The notes: a model not told the origin generated them from the letters alone. Shown: positions 39,640 to 53,135, counted from the stretch's first letter. The stretch is DNA of 64,000 nucleotides from Punica granatum (GCF_007655135.1 NC_045129.1:12896001-12960000), one strand, 5' to 3'. Numbers and translations are program-made.

Positions 39640-41880
39640 GAAAACGAATATTTACCTAGTGACGCCTTTACAAATGAGGAAACAAAGATCTATGGGAAAT
39701 AAATATGCCACCTTCCTAATTTACTCGAATGTACATGGAAAAGTATTATACATAATAATACCAAATCTCTATCGTCCCATAATACTCCCCTCAAATTGGA
39801 GTATGAAGATCTCGAATGCCCAATTTGTTGAGGAGAAAGAGGAAGCGGTCATGACCCAGTACCTTAGTGAAAATGTATGCAATGTGAAGTCCCGTAGACA
39901 CATGAGCTAGCGCTACTACACCGGATTTAAAGTGTTCACGAACAAAATGGCAATCAATCTCGATGTGTTTTATTCGCTCGTGAAAGACTGGATTTTCAAC
40001 GATGTGTAGAGCAGCCTGGTTATTACAAAACAATCGAGATGGTCGCTTCATCTGTATACCGAGCGAGGCTAGTATGCTCCATAACCATGTGACTTCACTT
40101 ACTACAGCTGTCATAGCTCGATATTCTACTTCTACTGAGGAGCGAGAAACTGTAATCTACTTCTTCGTCTTCCGAGAGATTAGATTGCCACCTAAAGTAA
40201 TGAAATATCTTGTGACCGAACGTCTAGTCAAAGGACAACTAACCCAATCTGAATCACAATAGACTTCAATCTCCAATGAGTTAGGCTGCAGAAAAATCCC
40301 TTGTCCTGGAGACTCCTTTAGATAACGCAAAACTCTAATATCTGCATCCCAATGCTCATGTCAAGGTTCTTGCATGAACTGGGCTAACGCATTCAAGGAA
40401 TAGCTAAGCTCAGGCCTAGTTGTGGTAAGATATACGAGTCTGCCAACTAGTCGTCTGTACTGAGCTGGATTGGACAATGGGGCACTGGTACTATTTGACA
40501 GACGATGATGTTGCTCCATGGGAAATTGCGAAGGTTTAGACACAAGCCTTCCACACTTCGTTAATATATCTGGCACATACTTGCGTTGACTGAGATAGAG
40601 AACATAATCCATGTGCGTAACCTCAATTTCCAAGAAATACATCAAAGGACCTAAGTCCTTTATGTGGAAGCACCGATCTAGATAATTTTTGAATGCTGCT
40701 CAATGATTCGAATTATTCTCAACTATGATTAGATCATCCACATGAACCAAGACTGCATTCAATATAATGCCTCTCCTATAAGTGACGAATGAATGGTCAG
40801 CACATGATTGATGAAAATCATAAATGAATATAGTGCCTCTCCTGTAAGTGAAGAATGAATGGTCAACACTTGATTGATGAAAATCATATCGTCGATGTGC
40901 ATCCGCAAACTTCGCAAACCAGTTCTCTGATGCTTGTCGGAGTCCATCGAGAGACTTACGCAAACGACATACTTGTTCTGTCTTCAAGGAAGAAAACCCC
41001 GGTGGCAACTGCGTGTAAACCTCCTCATCTAAATCTCCATGTAAGAAGGCAATATCGAAGTCTATCTAGTGCATCTCCCAGGCTCGTGCAATTGCAATCG
41101 TCAATAAAACATCGGACTATCACCAATTTTTAGCCACTGGTGCCAAAGTCTCGTGGTAGTCGATGCCCTCTACCAGTGTAAAGCCCTTTGCTACCAATCT
41201 TGCCTTATATCTTTCAACACTCCCATCTACCTGTCGCTTCACTTTGAACACCCACTTACAATCAATCGGTCATTTATCGGGTGGGAGTTGCTCGATCGTC
41301 CAAGTACGGTTGGACTCCAAGGCCAGGATTTCTTCTACCATAGCATCTCTCCAATGTGAATAGCGCACCGCCTCTCGATAAGATTGACGTTCCCTGTTTG
41401 AATCAGTTGTTGCCAGAAAGGCCTTATGACGATCATTAAACCTAGAGTAAGTGATAAATTGCTCAATATAATGGATCGTACCTAAGGAGTCACCGGAAGT
41501 GGGTGCACGAGAGGAGGGGGGAGAACACTGAGCCGTATGAATCTTGACAACAAAGTCTTTTCAGATGCCCCGGTAGATTACTTGTTCTCTCTTACCGTCG
41601 TATATTAATATTTTCTGAATTTCCAAAACTATCCCCCTCAGTTTTGTCAGACCGACCCTGATTTGCTGGGCTGGACCGACTCTGATGAAGCCTTGTCTGA
41701 GCTATTGGTCTGATTCGGGCCGCCACTAACTCCCCCTGTCCGCTGCCCTCTAAGCTCACTGCCGTGTCAAAAAAAAATGGACCTCTAGTCCTCACACCAT
41801 TTTCCTTGGTTCCAGAGTTAGCCGGATTAGGAGGAGGAAATTCGTCTTCGCAAGAGCGTACATGACGTGACACGAAGAAT
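39640..41880 (-). pseudogene. Decayed Ty1/copia pol fragment (RT-RNase H) with LTR edge
   Basis: Reverse-strand fragments run in copia order. A spacer with Pro/Ser-rich text (41592-41873) is followed by the reverse transcriptase: [20 protein letters not shown] near 41240, DIAFLHGDL near 41060, LVHVDD at the catalytic site near 40740, and GRLVYLTTTRPELSYSLN near 40430. RNase H follows (FCNNQAALHIVENPVFHERI near 40000) to a stop at about 39791. Beyond it, CCAATTTGAGGGGAGTATTA on that strand (about 39783-39802) is a polypurine tract plus LTR start, and LTR sequence continues to about 39690. Several stops and frame changes and a 66-bp internal duplication make it non-functional. It belongs to a different copia lineage from the element at 1-2424. 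Confidence 0.85.
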
Positions 41881-42590
41881 TCTCGTGACTAAAGATCGTA
41901 GAGTCGCCATCGAAGATTAAATCAAGGAAACAAATAAAATCTCCTCTTTCTCTTCGATGAGCAACAAAGCTGGTCAATTGGGTTAACTTGCGTCCCTAAA
42001 GGGCCATATAATTTGATGCACACAGTTAGAAAAGACATGGCTTCCCCCCACCCCCCATCTTTAGTTTTCGTCTTATGCCTTGCTAATGATTCAATTCCCT
42101 ATGAGATAATCCCGATAATCCTAAGAATGTCAAGTCGGGAATAAAATTGTCCGACGCACAATGTGTAACGCTGTGCATGACGTATATATATTGGATTTAT
42201 GAAGCCACAACTATTTTATTTTGCTCGTCACATATAAATATCTACTATTTTGTAAAGGTCTCAGTTAGCATTTACTCATAAATATTATAGAGATTTGTTG
42301 ATTATGTTCACCAAGGAAAAAAAAAAGAGAATAAAATTAATTTTCGTTAGTCCTGAAGCTAAATGTTGAAGTGCCTATGCTTTGTAAAAAGATGACATAA
42401 TAGCCAGGACGGCAAACTTCAGTTCCAGTTAACTAACAGAGCCACAACAAATTCTGCAACATCATCAAAACTCATCTTAAAAAAGAGCCAAAATTGTACC
42501 CCAACTTCGAAAAGAACCATTCAGCTTCTATAGTCTGAGACATGATATAACTCCAACTCCCGAAATAGAAAAAGAGAGTAAGGTTCGGCA

Positions 42591-44017
<1,427 letters not shown>

Positions 44018-44024
44018 CTTTTAC

Positions 44025-44520
44025 CTATAACAACATTCCCCGAGTTTCTACCAATCATCAGACTATAGCACACAATCTCCCAAAACGAATAAACCATATG
44101 ATTCAGTGCTGCCTGAGGCTCTAAGAGAAACAAACCCCAACAACCAAACAACAGATAACAGAGGGAACAAGCTTCAAATGCCAAGCTACTCAAGTGGTTT
44201 TAAAACCTATGGATCTACAGGCATAAAAATCCCACTTTTCGATTTATTTCATACTGCATATGAACAATAACAAATGAAAGACTCTTCTTTTCTTCCTTCC
44301 TGGGAATCTCTCATAAGCGAAAGGGTGAGTAAGTCAATCAAATGCCAATTGCATCAAAGAAACCGAAACAGGCAAGTTGGAAGCTCAAAGCAGACACAGC
44401 CTCCATGAAACTACAAATCAGCAATAACCCACCCCACCACCCCCTAGCAGATCAAGTGTATAGCAACTGAACTGAAAATGAGGATCAAAATGACATTGGA
44501 TTGATGGAAAATAGGCTTAC
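44025..44520 (-). other. 5' UTR intron of RPL7 copy B
   Basis: Donor GTAAGCCT after a leader ending GGCGATCCCA (44521), and acceptor TTGTTATAG just before the ATG. It is slightly shorter than in copy A (496 against 520 bp) because of indels near 44355-44450. Confidence 0.7.
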
Positions 44521-44589
44521 TGGGATCGCCGGCGTTGTTGGGCTTTCCAGCGAGCGGCGCCGGTAGGGTTTCTCTGAAGAGACTGGAAA

Positions 44590-44765
44590 TGGAAGACGAG
44601 TAGGGTTTTTTAAGCTCCGGCTATATGCATCTTTCTTAACTCATTTACGGCTGCGATTTCTAGGTAGCTCAAGGCCCGATCTTGACCGTCGATAGGGTAT
44701 CCCCTTGGGCCAATCCATCTTAAGTTTTTGGACCATGGGCTCCGGAGATAAATATTGGGCCCAAA
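44590..44765 (-). promoter_or_regulatory. RPL7 copy B promoter: telo-box, TATA-like and site II motifs
   Basis: It keeps the AAACCCTA telo-box (plus TAGGGTTT at 44601-44608), the GCATATAG element near 44620, and TGGGCC site II cores at 44706-44711 and 44756-44761, with the same order and near-identical spacing as copy A. Confidence 0.75.
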
Positions 44766-46318
44766 GTCAGTAAAACAGGCCCAGTGTCAGCCCAGACAAT
44801 TTAGCACTTCGGCTAGTAAGAGGTCTTACAATTCTTTTGAGCTGAAAAACAGAACGAAAATTATCCAGTCCTGGGCGGGATCCATCCAGGATGAGCTCAA
44901 ATAAATATAGTCGACTGTAAGTGCAATACAGTCGGCTAAAACTAAGGTGCACTCAATTATGTTGCACTTTGCAATCGATTATATTCATTTGGAACTCTAG
45001 ACAGATCTAACTCAGAATCGGATAAGTTCCCAAAACAAAAAGGGTCTTTATTATTTTTTTTCCACATTTTCTCATAATTCAATAACACAATCATTACAAC
45101 TCAATTAAATATATAAATATATATATATATACACACACAAAGTTGGAATAGGCTCAACTCTATTCCCAAACAAGACAAATTTCTTGCATTTTCATTTCCA
45201 TTTTCATCTTATAACTTTGCATGTTTCACGCTTAATTCTATTGTTTTCTTCATTTTACTCATGTACTTCTCCTTCCCTATCTACTTTTAGGCTTTCATTA
45301 ATACTTTTTATTTAATTTGATGACTTAATTGTTCACTTTATAAAAGTGGCTACTTGGATGATATATCATCAATTTTCTAACTCCCACTTAAATTGAATGA
45401 AGCTTATTCCAACCAATAAAATAAAATACGATCTAGATATTCACTTTCCTCTAATAAAAAACTGAATTTTTAGTTCTAATTTGACAAATTGTTCATAAAT
45501 AATTAAAGTTGAAGAAGATAAACTATTGCTGATCAATACAAGGAGGCCCGAAATAAAACATATTAAGCACATGAGAGTGAACAAATGGGTAACAATTTAA
45601 AAAAGGAAAACCATATCACGAGATTATTCTCATAATCTTTTTTCTAAAACGTCTGAGAAAATGCTATAGTAGATTATAGTTTTTATTTTATTTTTTTAAC
45701 TTTTCTAAACTATTTAGTTAAATCTAGTAAAAAGAAAAAGTACACAGTATAGTAATTTGTGTATCATGATAGTACGCTAATTTTTTTAGTCCCTTAAATA
45801 TGAAAAATTTATTTATACCTACAAAATTTTCAATCGCGTCATTTATTTACCGGGTCGAATCCAAAATTCAACAAATTTGAAGGTTCGTTGACGTGTCCAA
45901 ATAGCATTCGCCATGTGTCTAAAGAGGTCAATTGGCCACCACCGCCTAAATGAACCTCGTCGACAACCTTCGGTCTTCCATCCCGTTTCTGTCTTCTTTT
46001 TTTTCCTTTTTTAATTTTTTTGTTTAATGTTAATTAAAAATTTTGAAAATATATATTTTTTATTTTTTAAAAATGCCACATCAGCTCTGTTAAGGGAAAA
46101 AAAGTTAACGTCAGCACAAAAGTTGCAAAATAGTGAAAGGTCGAAAATAGAAATAGCAAAAAAAAAAAAAAGTTTAGGACGAAATTGACAAAAAGTGTAA
46201 AGGTCGAAGACCAAAAGTTTTTTTCCCATTAATAAAGCATGTTAGTCCCAGCCATAAACAATAATCCTACAGGGAAGTTTCAAAAGAAATTCTAGATTAT
46301 TTTGTTCTTTACAGTGAT
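44766..46318. other. AT-rich spacer inside duplication copy B
   Basis: Non-coding partner of 35433-37140. A segment at 45051-45120 with AATTCAATAACACAATCATT matches MITE family B and is followed by an AT/AC microsatellite (45113-45139). No gene is recognised. Confidence 0.55.
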
Positions 46319-47303
46319 TTGGTCGATCCAGTTGGCAAAAATGAGGCCATCTTCGAGAGCAAAGTGTTTTCTCTTTGTGATTTGATTGAAGTCATATTCC
46401 TTCATTTGTCAATTTTGATTAAGGCAATATGTGAAGACTTTTCATACTCTGCATTGGATTTATTTCACTTTTCTGATAGTATTCGTAAACGGACAAATTC
46501 GAGAAGATCCGGACCAGCAATCTCTTGGTCAGTTCCTCCTTTGAGGTGGTTGAAATGGAACATGGATGGCTCTTTATTAGGGAAGCCAAGACGCTCTGTC
46601 CGTTTGTTTTCAAGGTTAAAATCACAAAAATTTTAACTTTAACTTTAACTCAACTTACTACATAACAAAAATACACATTTTTCAAGTCAAAATTTTAACA
46701 TTAACTTTAACTCAACACACTACACAACATTTGTCTTTTTCCACAATCAAAATTAAAATTACTTTAACTCTGAAACCAAACGCACTGTGGAATTAGAGGT
46801 GTTCTTCGCAATTCAACTGGGAACTTTATTTGCCTCTTTGCTTCTCCAGTTGTCATCATTGAATCTAATCTTGCTAAGTTAATTGCAATAAGGAAAGCTC
46901 TCCAACTGACTTTTGGCTCTTCTCTTATTATTGAATCTAATTCTCTGAATGTGATTGATTGGATGAACAAGAGCATTGAACTTCCTTCGAAATACCAGGA
47001 AATGTTCATAGACATCCATCTCTTTGCTTTGCACTTTAGCTCCATCAGGTACCAATGCTCTCCCAGGAAGAAAATTCAACCTCTAATTGGCTTACTAAAT
47101 TAGCGATCAACAAAGAAGCCAATAATTCATAGCTTGGATGTAATTTCTTCTTTCTTTGTCTTTCCACTTTCTATTTTGTTACACCCTTCTTCATGTGAGG
47201 TTTCCTTCTTTCCTCCTCTTTTGTATTCTCATAAGAACTCTTGATCACCATGTGGTTATCGTTTCTTTATTAATGAAATTCATGTGAGTTATCAAAAAAA
47301 AAA
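46319..47303 (+). pseudogene. LINE-type RNase H domain fragment, copy B, split by a MITE
   Basis: The frame from 46319 gives VPPLRWLKWNMDGSLLGKP and is then broken by a family A MITE. The RNase H sequence resumes after it (GVLRNSTGNFICLFASP, LIAIRKALQL, LIIESNSLNVIDWM). The catalytic Asp of NTDG is kept as NMDG, but ESD has become ESN. The element ends in an A-rich tail at about 47303. Copy B keeps WMNKS where copy A has a stop, so each copy has decayed separately. Confidence 0.8.
46596..46787. mobile_element. MITE family A, copy 3, inserted in LINE copy B
   Basis: Inverted relative to copies 1 and 2: TGTCCGTTTG at the left and CCAAACGCACTG at the right. The body contains AACTTTAACTCAACACACTAC and TTTTTCCACAATCAAAATT, reverse complements of the family core. 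The host sequence is continuous in duplication copy A, so insertion followed the duplication. A clean target duplication was not found. Confidence 0.8.
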
Positions 47304-48440
47304 AGTCTTTTCTACGTGTGCATGCAGACACATATGAAGTTTACAAATACGACGCGGCTTATTTTAGTTGTTTCGATTGTTGTGAAGAGGGAAATCAAAT
47401 AAGTGCCATATAGAATTGCATGTCAATATTCCTTCTTCCGAATATCTTAAGAATAGATGATTGAGTATGAATAAATTAAAGTTCATATGACATATGCAGT
47501 CTGATAATTTTGTCAAACATTTTCGATAATTGCAAGGTTCTTGTTTGCCCACAACAACGGAGAGAGTGTCTACTTCTCGGTTAATGGCGGATCCTTAGCA
47601 TCATTTTCCGAATGCTTCACTTGGAGACGCGCTCCAAACTGATCTATTCGATTATGTCAGGGTCCACAGTTCTTAGCTAATTTACCTACTATATCAAGCT
47701 ACTTCATGTCTTTTTATTATGTGTATAGCACCAACCCCCGTGCACCAATAAAGCTCGGGCGGTGTGGCTCATTAGAGCATCAAATGAAGAGTAATAACAA
47801 TCGATATATGAGGCTTAATTTATCATATAGTACTTGTCTTAGGTGAATTTATGTACTATATATTGACATGCTCTTTAAACTAAATCTTACTTTCCAATAT
47901 TTATTTATTTCTTCTTCTATTCACCATTAGCTTGGCCTCTTATAGTTAGCAAGGATTGAAGAGTACAATGATTATTATGAAGCATAATTCATGTCAATTA
48001 AGTTCTTTGTTGTTGGCTTTACCTTTCCTAATCTACGGGAACCAAATATGCTACCTTCCTAATCTATCCGAATGTACATGGAAAAGTATTATACATGATA
48101 ATACAAAATCCCTAGTATCCCGTAATAACAAACGAAATGATGAATGTGTATTGGAATCTTCTCTTATAATTCTTGAATTAAATATTTACCATTGTGAAAT
48201 GAAATTTATCATATCCAAAGTTGTAGGATAAAAAATTGGATTGTAATATAATACAAACCCCACGATCCATTATTTTCATACTTAATTTCTTATAAAGTTA
48301 TAATGGAATTTTCTAAACAAAATTTGCAATTCACGGACTCAACAACCTAATAAGCCATACGTGACCATTTCATTGGAGATTTGATGAAGAGTATCATTAA
48401 CATAAATAAGTCGCATTTTTCTCATCTCAAATTTAATACT
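47304..48440. repeat. Dispersed repeat related to 54865-55330, with copia LTR scrap
   Basis: 47436-47960 matches 54870-55320 at moderate identity (for example TTGTCAAACATT, CACAACAACGGAGAGAGT, TCTATTCGATTATGT and CATGTCTTTTTATTATGTGT). 48010-48125 matches the LTR edge at 39690-39790 (CCTTCCTAATCTATCCGAATG, GTACATGGAAAAGTATTATAC). A degraded Helitron-like end, TTTGCAATTCACGG...CCTAA then T, lies at 48325-48351. No gene. Confidence 0.6.
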
Positions 48441-48454
48441 ATACTAACATGATT

Positions 48455-48612
48455 TAGTTCAAATAGATCAGCATTTATTCCTCTTGAGTAAGATATCGAA
48501 TTCGAGTATTGCGAATGAAGAAAATCCACGCTGGGAGATTTCTACCCCTCAGTGAGTCGACCCGACTCGGATTAGATTATTTGGGGTTCCTTCGACTTTC
48601 CGATCCAAGGGT
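48455..48612 (+). mobile_element. Decayed tRNA-derived SINE-like element, copy 1
   Basis: This begins with an A-box-like TAGTTCAAATAG (48455-48466). A B-box-like TCGAATTCGAGTATT lies near 48496, followed by GAATGAAGAAAATCC, ACCCCTCAGTGAGTCGACCCGA and CGGATTAGATTA, all shared in order with the copy at 52675. Confidence 0.5.
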
Positions 48613-48779
48613 AAAAATAAAAACTTAATATAGTACATTTGTTCTTGTAAGTGTAATCCATACCAGGTTCATTGCTATGGACAGTCGAAAGATTCTTTTA
48701 TTATTGCTGTTGGAGGCGAAATTGTTTCCCAAAAAATATATTTTCTTTTTTCCTCTTATATATATTAACAACATAATGA

Positions 48780-48997
48780 TTACTTTATCATAATTAATCA
48801 TTATTTTTTTCAAAATTCAACAACACAATCATTACTTTATTTCGACTATTTATTATTTTTTCCAAAATTTAACAACAAAATCATTATTTTCTTTCAACTA
48901 TTCATTACTTTTTCACATTTTTATTATAATTCAACAACACAATCATTACAATCCAATTAAAATCAAAATTCAACTCTAAAACCAAACACAACATTTT
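48780..48997. mobile_element. MITE family B, copy 1
   Basis: The right end, AACTCTAAAACCAAACACAAC, is the inverted form of the left end of the 57541 element (TGTGTTTAGTTTTAGAGTTGA). Inside, AATTCAACAACACAATCATTAC, with AATTAAAATC, matches that element's inverted body. The left edge is not resolved. Confidence 0.5.
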
Positions 48998-49913
48998 AGA
49001 ATAAGATCAAAAAATTTACGCTACTACTAATTATTCTAGCTGAATATGCATTTCTTTAGAATTGTGATATTCTCATGCGGGGTGAGATCTACTGATTATT
49101 TAGATTTACTCAGTAATCGACTACTAATTAAGCAAGAAAAATATGCATTCTTTAAAAAAGAAGAATGTGGTACGTACAGGTACTTTTAGAATTGTGATAT
49201 CCTCGTGCAGGAGGAAATAATCTTTCGGATTATTTAGGTTTACGTCATCGTAGAATCTATTTTATTTGCTTTATTATTTATATTTCATTTTTATCATTAT
49301 CATACTAAGTTATATTTTTTAGTTTATATATTTTAATATTTTATGAATTTATACTTCATTTGCATAATGAATTATATAGGCATATCGCGTGCAATGCACG
49401 CACGTAATTACTAATCTTTGAAAGTACATACAGTGAAATGCGGTGGTTTAAATGGTTTTAGGACATTACTTACCTAAGTAAGCTGCCGAACTATCATATT
49501 TCCATGTTTGAATTTTTCATGGTTTCTGATTGGACTCGTTCCACACGTTAATACGAAACTTGACTCAAAGTCTCGAACCACGTCAACTGTCAATTAATGT
49601 GGTGGCCCGAAGACAATTCCACCGCAAACCAAAATTTGGGTCCGTTCACGGACCCAATTTTTCCAGAGACTCCCATATATGGATATAATAATGCAAGAGC
49701 TATCATTTTCCATAGACTTATAGATGGATAATAAATAAATAATTTATTGACTGCTACCCACCGAAAAAATTAATTTATTGGCTTCTGGATTGCCAGTGCT
49801 TTCTATGAGCGCTAGTGCCTGAAAGATGACCCAATATATACACTACAAACTGGTTTGAGAAGGCTATATCATGTATCATATATTCATATGGGTCTGTTCT
49901 TGGGAGAGTTCGA
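48998..49913. other. AT-rich interval with a Helitron-like end, upstream of the LRR pseudogene
   Basis: GCGTGCAATGCACGC (49387-49401), a 15-nt palindrome, is followed by CTAA at 49411-49414 then T, a Helitron-type 3' terminus. The matching 5' end was not found. The 300 bp before the LRR gene hold its former promoter; CCAATATATACAC near 49831 is a candidate CAAT/TATA region. Confidence 0.5.
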
Positions 49914-52059
49914 TGAGAATGAAGTTGAGTTTAGCGCGTATATTATGTGTGAGGACTATGGGGGTGATGATGTTGCTACTATTAGGTTGTGAACTGACTG
50001 GGAAGGCATTAGGATGTAAGGAGAGTGAGAGACTGGGGCTGCTTAACGTCAAAGCCGCCTTCAACTTCCCGAATGGAACCGCTCTTCCAACATGGCGTGC
50101 TGATAAGGAAGACTGCTGCCAATGGGAGGGAATTGAGTGCAGCAACATCAGTAATACTATGCAGGTGACGAAGCTCCAACTCTCTGGACTCCCGCAGCCG
50201 AGGTCTCTTGATGCTGGTGCGCTCTTCCCCAATGGTCAGTATTATGAAGATTCTTTGTTTTAAATTGGTCAGCCCGTCATGGCATATATATATAAATAGA
50301 GGAGTTAATTCATCAGCATAAATAATTTGTGGCTTCCATTTAACTATCTCCAACAGGCTTGTGCGAATTGGCAAGCCTTGGCAAGCCTTGAGACGTTGTC
50401 TATCAGTGGGAATGAACTCGCCGGCAGCATTCCACGCTGCCTTTTCAACATGACCACCCTTCATACCCTCGACCTTTCTTATAACCATTTCGGAGGTGCC
50501 ATTCCACCTTCACTCTTCTCCAGCCTCAAGCTGCTTGAATCTCTCTCTCTTTCCGGCAATGCTTTTGAAGGCTCATTTTCATTTGCTTCACTGGCAAACA
50601 GCTCTAGGCTCAAAGCGTTCGATCTCATAGACAATTACCATAGACTGAGTCTCGAAACAGAGGATGCTCCATATGCTTCGTCATGTCAGTTAGTCCTCTT
50701 TCGCTTATCAAACTGCATTCCCAGCAGCACGCATGGTTTTGTTCCCAGTTTTCTAATGGAGCAGCATGACCTGGAAATATTTGAACTCTTCAATTGTCGC
50801 TTGGAGGGAAAGTTACCAAGTTGGTTACTGGAGAACAATACAAATCTAGCTTTCTTTAATCTGATGGGTAACTCTTTCTCGGGTAACTTCAGCTTGAATT
50901 CCAGCCTCACCAATTCTAACATGCAGTTGATCGATCTGTCCTCCAATTCTTTGGAAGGAGAGCTCCCTTCCTACTTTGGCAACATCTTTCCGTATTTAGG
51001 GAATCTGAATGTATCCGGAAATTCCATGCAAGGTAGAATCCCTTCTTCAATGTGCCTCACTGGAAGGTTTTTGATGATGTTAGACTTATCGACTAACAGA
51101 TTCATAGGAGAGCTACCAGAGCAGCTAATTGGCTGTGAAACACTACTATACTTGATTTTGGCAAACAATAATTTGAGTGGCCAGATACTACCAAGAGCAG
51201 CAAACATGCCAAGTTTGAATTATCTATCCTTGAGCGACAATCAGTTCTACGGGGAGATTTCAACAGGGTTGCTCAATAGCCCAGACTTCATGTTTCAACA
51301 GATTGGCATTCGCGAATTCACAAGTTCCCGATGGGACATTTACAATATCCCGCTATAGCTTTGCATGGGCGCTTGCTTCCCCATTTCCTTATGCCAGTAC
51401 TCCTCGTGTGGGTGGGAATGGTGTAGAAGTGCCGTTTACATCGAAGCATAGGTTGGAACCATATGGAGGTCGAGTTTTGCCCGTGATGTCTGGGCTGGAC
51501 CTCTCTCGCAATAATTTGTCCGGCTCCATTCCCCTCCAACTTGGCAATTTGAGTGATATTCGTTCACTGAACCTCTCGTACAATCATTTGAGTGGATCAA
51601 TTCCGGTTACAATCTCTAAATTGGACCAAATAGAGTGTCTAGACCTCTCACACAACAACTTAAGTGGTGAGATACCACAGCGATTGATAGAGCTCTACAG
51701 GTTATCGACGTTCAGTGTGGCCTACAACAACCTGTCCGGCCGGACACCGGAGCCGAAATATCAGTTCGCGACCTTTTATAAAGAGAGTTACGAAGGTAAC
51801 CCCTTTCTATGTGGGTGGCAACTGGGGAATTGCAGCACTTCGGGGGGGATCGCCAACACCGCCACCTGCAGAGCATCAAGAGGACATCTTCAGAACCGCC
51901 TTCACATGGAGCTTTGCCGGATCGTATGCCATGGCATTCGTCGGAACTGTCATCGCCCTCTGTCTCAGCTCATACTGTTGGACTGTCTTCTTTGATTTCA
52001 TTTATAGGCACATCCCGTCATCCCGTACTTTTATTGATAGGCTTTTTACTATGCACTGA
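49914..52059 (+). pseudogene. Broken LRR receptor-like protein gene (RLP13/14/15-like)
   Basis: It begins MRMKLSLARILC with a signal peptide (MMLLLLGCELTGKALGC) and an LRR N-terminal cap with paired Cys (DCCQWEGIEC). After a GTCAGT...CAACAG intron (50235-50356) come LRRs with LxxLxLSxNxLxGxIP repeats (50390-51300), then an island-like segment and further LRRs (51360-51780), a C-terminal cap (YEGNPFLCG), a membrane helix and a short tail with no kinase (51880-52059). RLPs of this type sense signals at the plasma membrane with SOBIR1-like partner kinases. Three lesions break it: a 10-bp tandem duplication (50371-50390), a frame change with apparent loss of several LRRs at about 51300-51330, and one extra G in a G7 run near 51847. 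No single open frame covers it. Confidence 0.85.
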
Positions 52060-52130
52060 ATAAGAAGAAGTCCCTCTATGTCCTCTAAAATATGCAATAT
52101 ATGTTTTTCTGATGTTATTTTTTATGGCAA

Positions 52131-52158
52131 CTAGTAGTATAGTACGTGCGTTGCACGT
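52131..52158 (-). mobile_element. Helitron-like 3' end
   Basis: ACGTGCGTTGCACGT (52144-52158) is a perfect 6-bp stem palindrome. On the reverse strand it is followed 9 bases on by CTAG (52131-52134) and then T. The rest of the element, rightward, is not delimited. It starts about 70 bp after the LRR pseudogene. Confidence 0.5.
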
Positions 52159-52674
52159 GCTTCACGTAATAAAAAGTTATGCTATTCTAATCACAAGAAA
52201 TAATGACAAATTTTGGTTTACGTGCTAAAAAAGCAATTATTGAAATCAAACTGAGCCTTTCGGATTAAGTTTTCTGAACATTCCAATTAGTTAAGGAGAT
52301 ATGTTGATATTTTTTTTTTCTTTTGGTTGGAAGGTTTGTGAAATTTCGGTTTTTGGCAACATGATGAGATGCATAGGGACACGTCAGAACCAAATGGACA
52401 AAGCACCTAATTCCTCAACAAGGAATAAGCAGGTCCCTAACCCTACAAACTAGTGGTGTTTATTTTTACTTAATAAAAAAAACTGAATAAAAGTTAGTTA
52501 TGTGGGAAAGTGAATGGAAAGAAAAGGGAAAAATGAGAGATGATAGTCTAAATTATCATTTAATGATTGAGTAAAAAATTATTTAATGAATAAGTAAAAA
52601 AAATTGACTTAATACGTAACCGAAAAAATTGTTTATATGTACCAAAAAAATTTGTGTTAATAACCAACATGTAT
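52159..52674. other. AT-rich interval, probably the body of the Helitron-like element
   Basis: About 500 bp with no gene recognised. Confidence 0.35.
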
Positions 52675-52845
52675 TAGTTCAAACAGTTTGATGCTTGTTC
52701 CACTTAATCAAGGTTTCGGATTTGAGTCATTGTGAATGCAGAAAATCCTCTATGTGAGAGTTTTACCCCTTAGTGGGCCGATCCTGCTCGATTGGATTAG
52801 TCAAGCCCCAATTAAGCTTTCAGCTAGTAGGATCACACCAAAAAA
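52675..52845 (+). mobile_element. Decayed tRNA-derived SINE-like element, copy 2
   Basis: A-box-like TAGTTCAAACAG, then B-box-like GGATTTGAGTC (52718-52728), TGTGAATGCAGAAAATCC, TTACCCCTTAGTGGGCCGA, CGATTGGATTAGTCA and an A-rich end (CACCAAAAAAAAG). The order and motifs match 48455-48612. Confidence 0.55.
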
Positions 52846-53088
52846 AAGAAGTTGAATTAATAAAATGAGTTATTTTTCATTTATTGATACCCTTAATCTC
52901 TCCTTAAACATTTTTTCATTATTATCTTTTCTTCCCTCTTCCTATACATTATTTTTTTCGGTTGAAAGAGGGGCTTAGCCCGAGTACAAACTAAAAGCAC
53001 TTCCTATACATATTTTATATTAACTAATTAAGAACTTATTTTTAATCACTCAATTTATCAAAAAAATATCTAAAAATTTCGTAGGAAA

Positions 53089-53135
<47 letters not shown>

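Noticed and set aside
50009..50488. 159-codon minus-strand frame over the LRR gene start
   Set aside because: Antisense to the signal peptide and LRR cap, and it crosses the intron of the sense gene.
53093..53132. Possible CRISPR-like or satellite array
   Set aside because: It is a plain (AT)n microsatellite. No spaced direct repeats of CRISPR type occur anywhere in this eukaryotic window.
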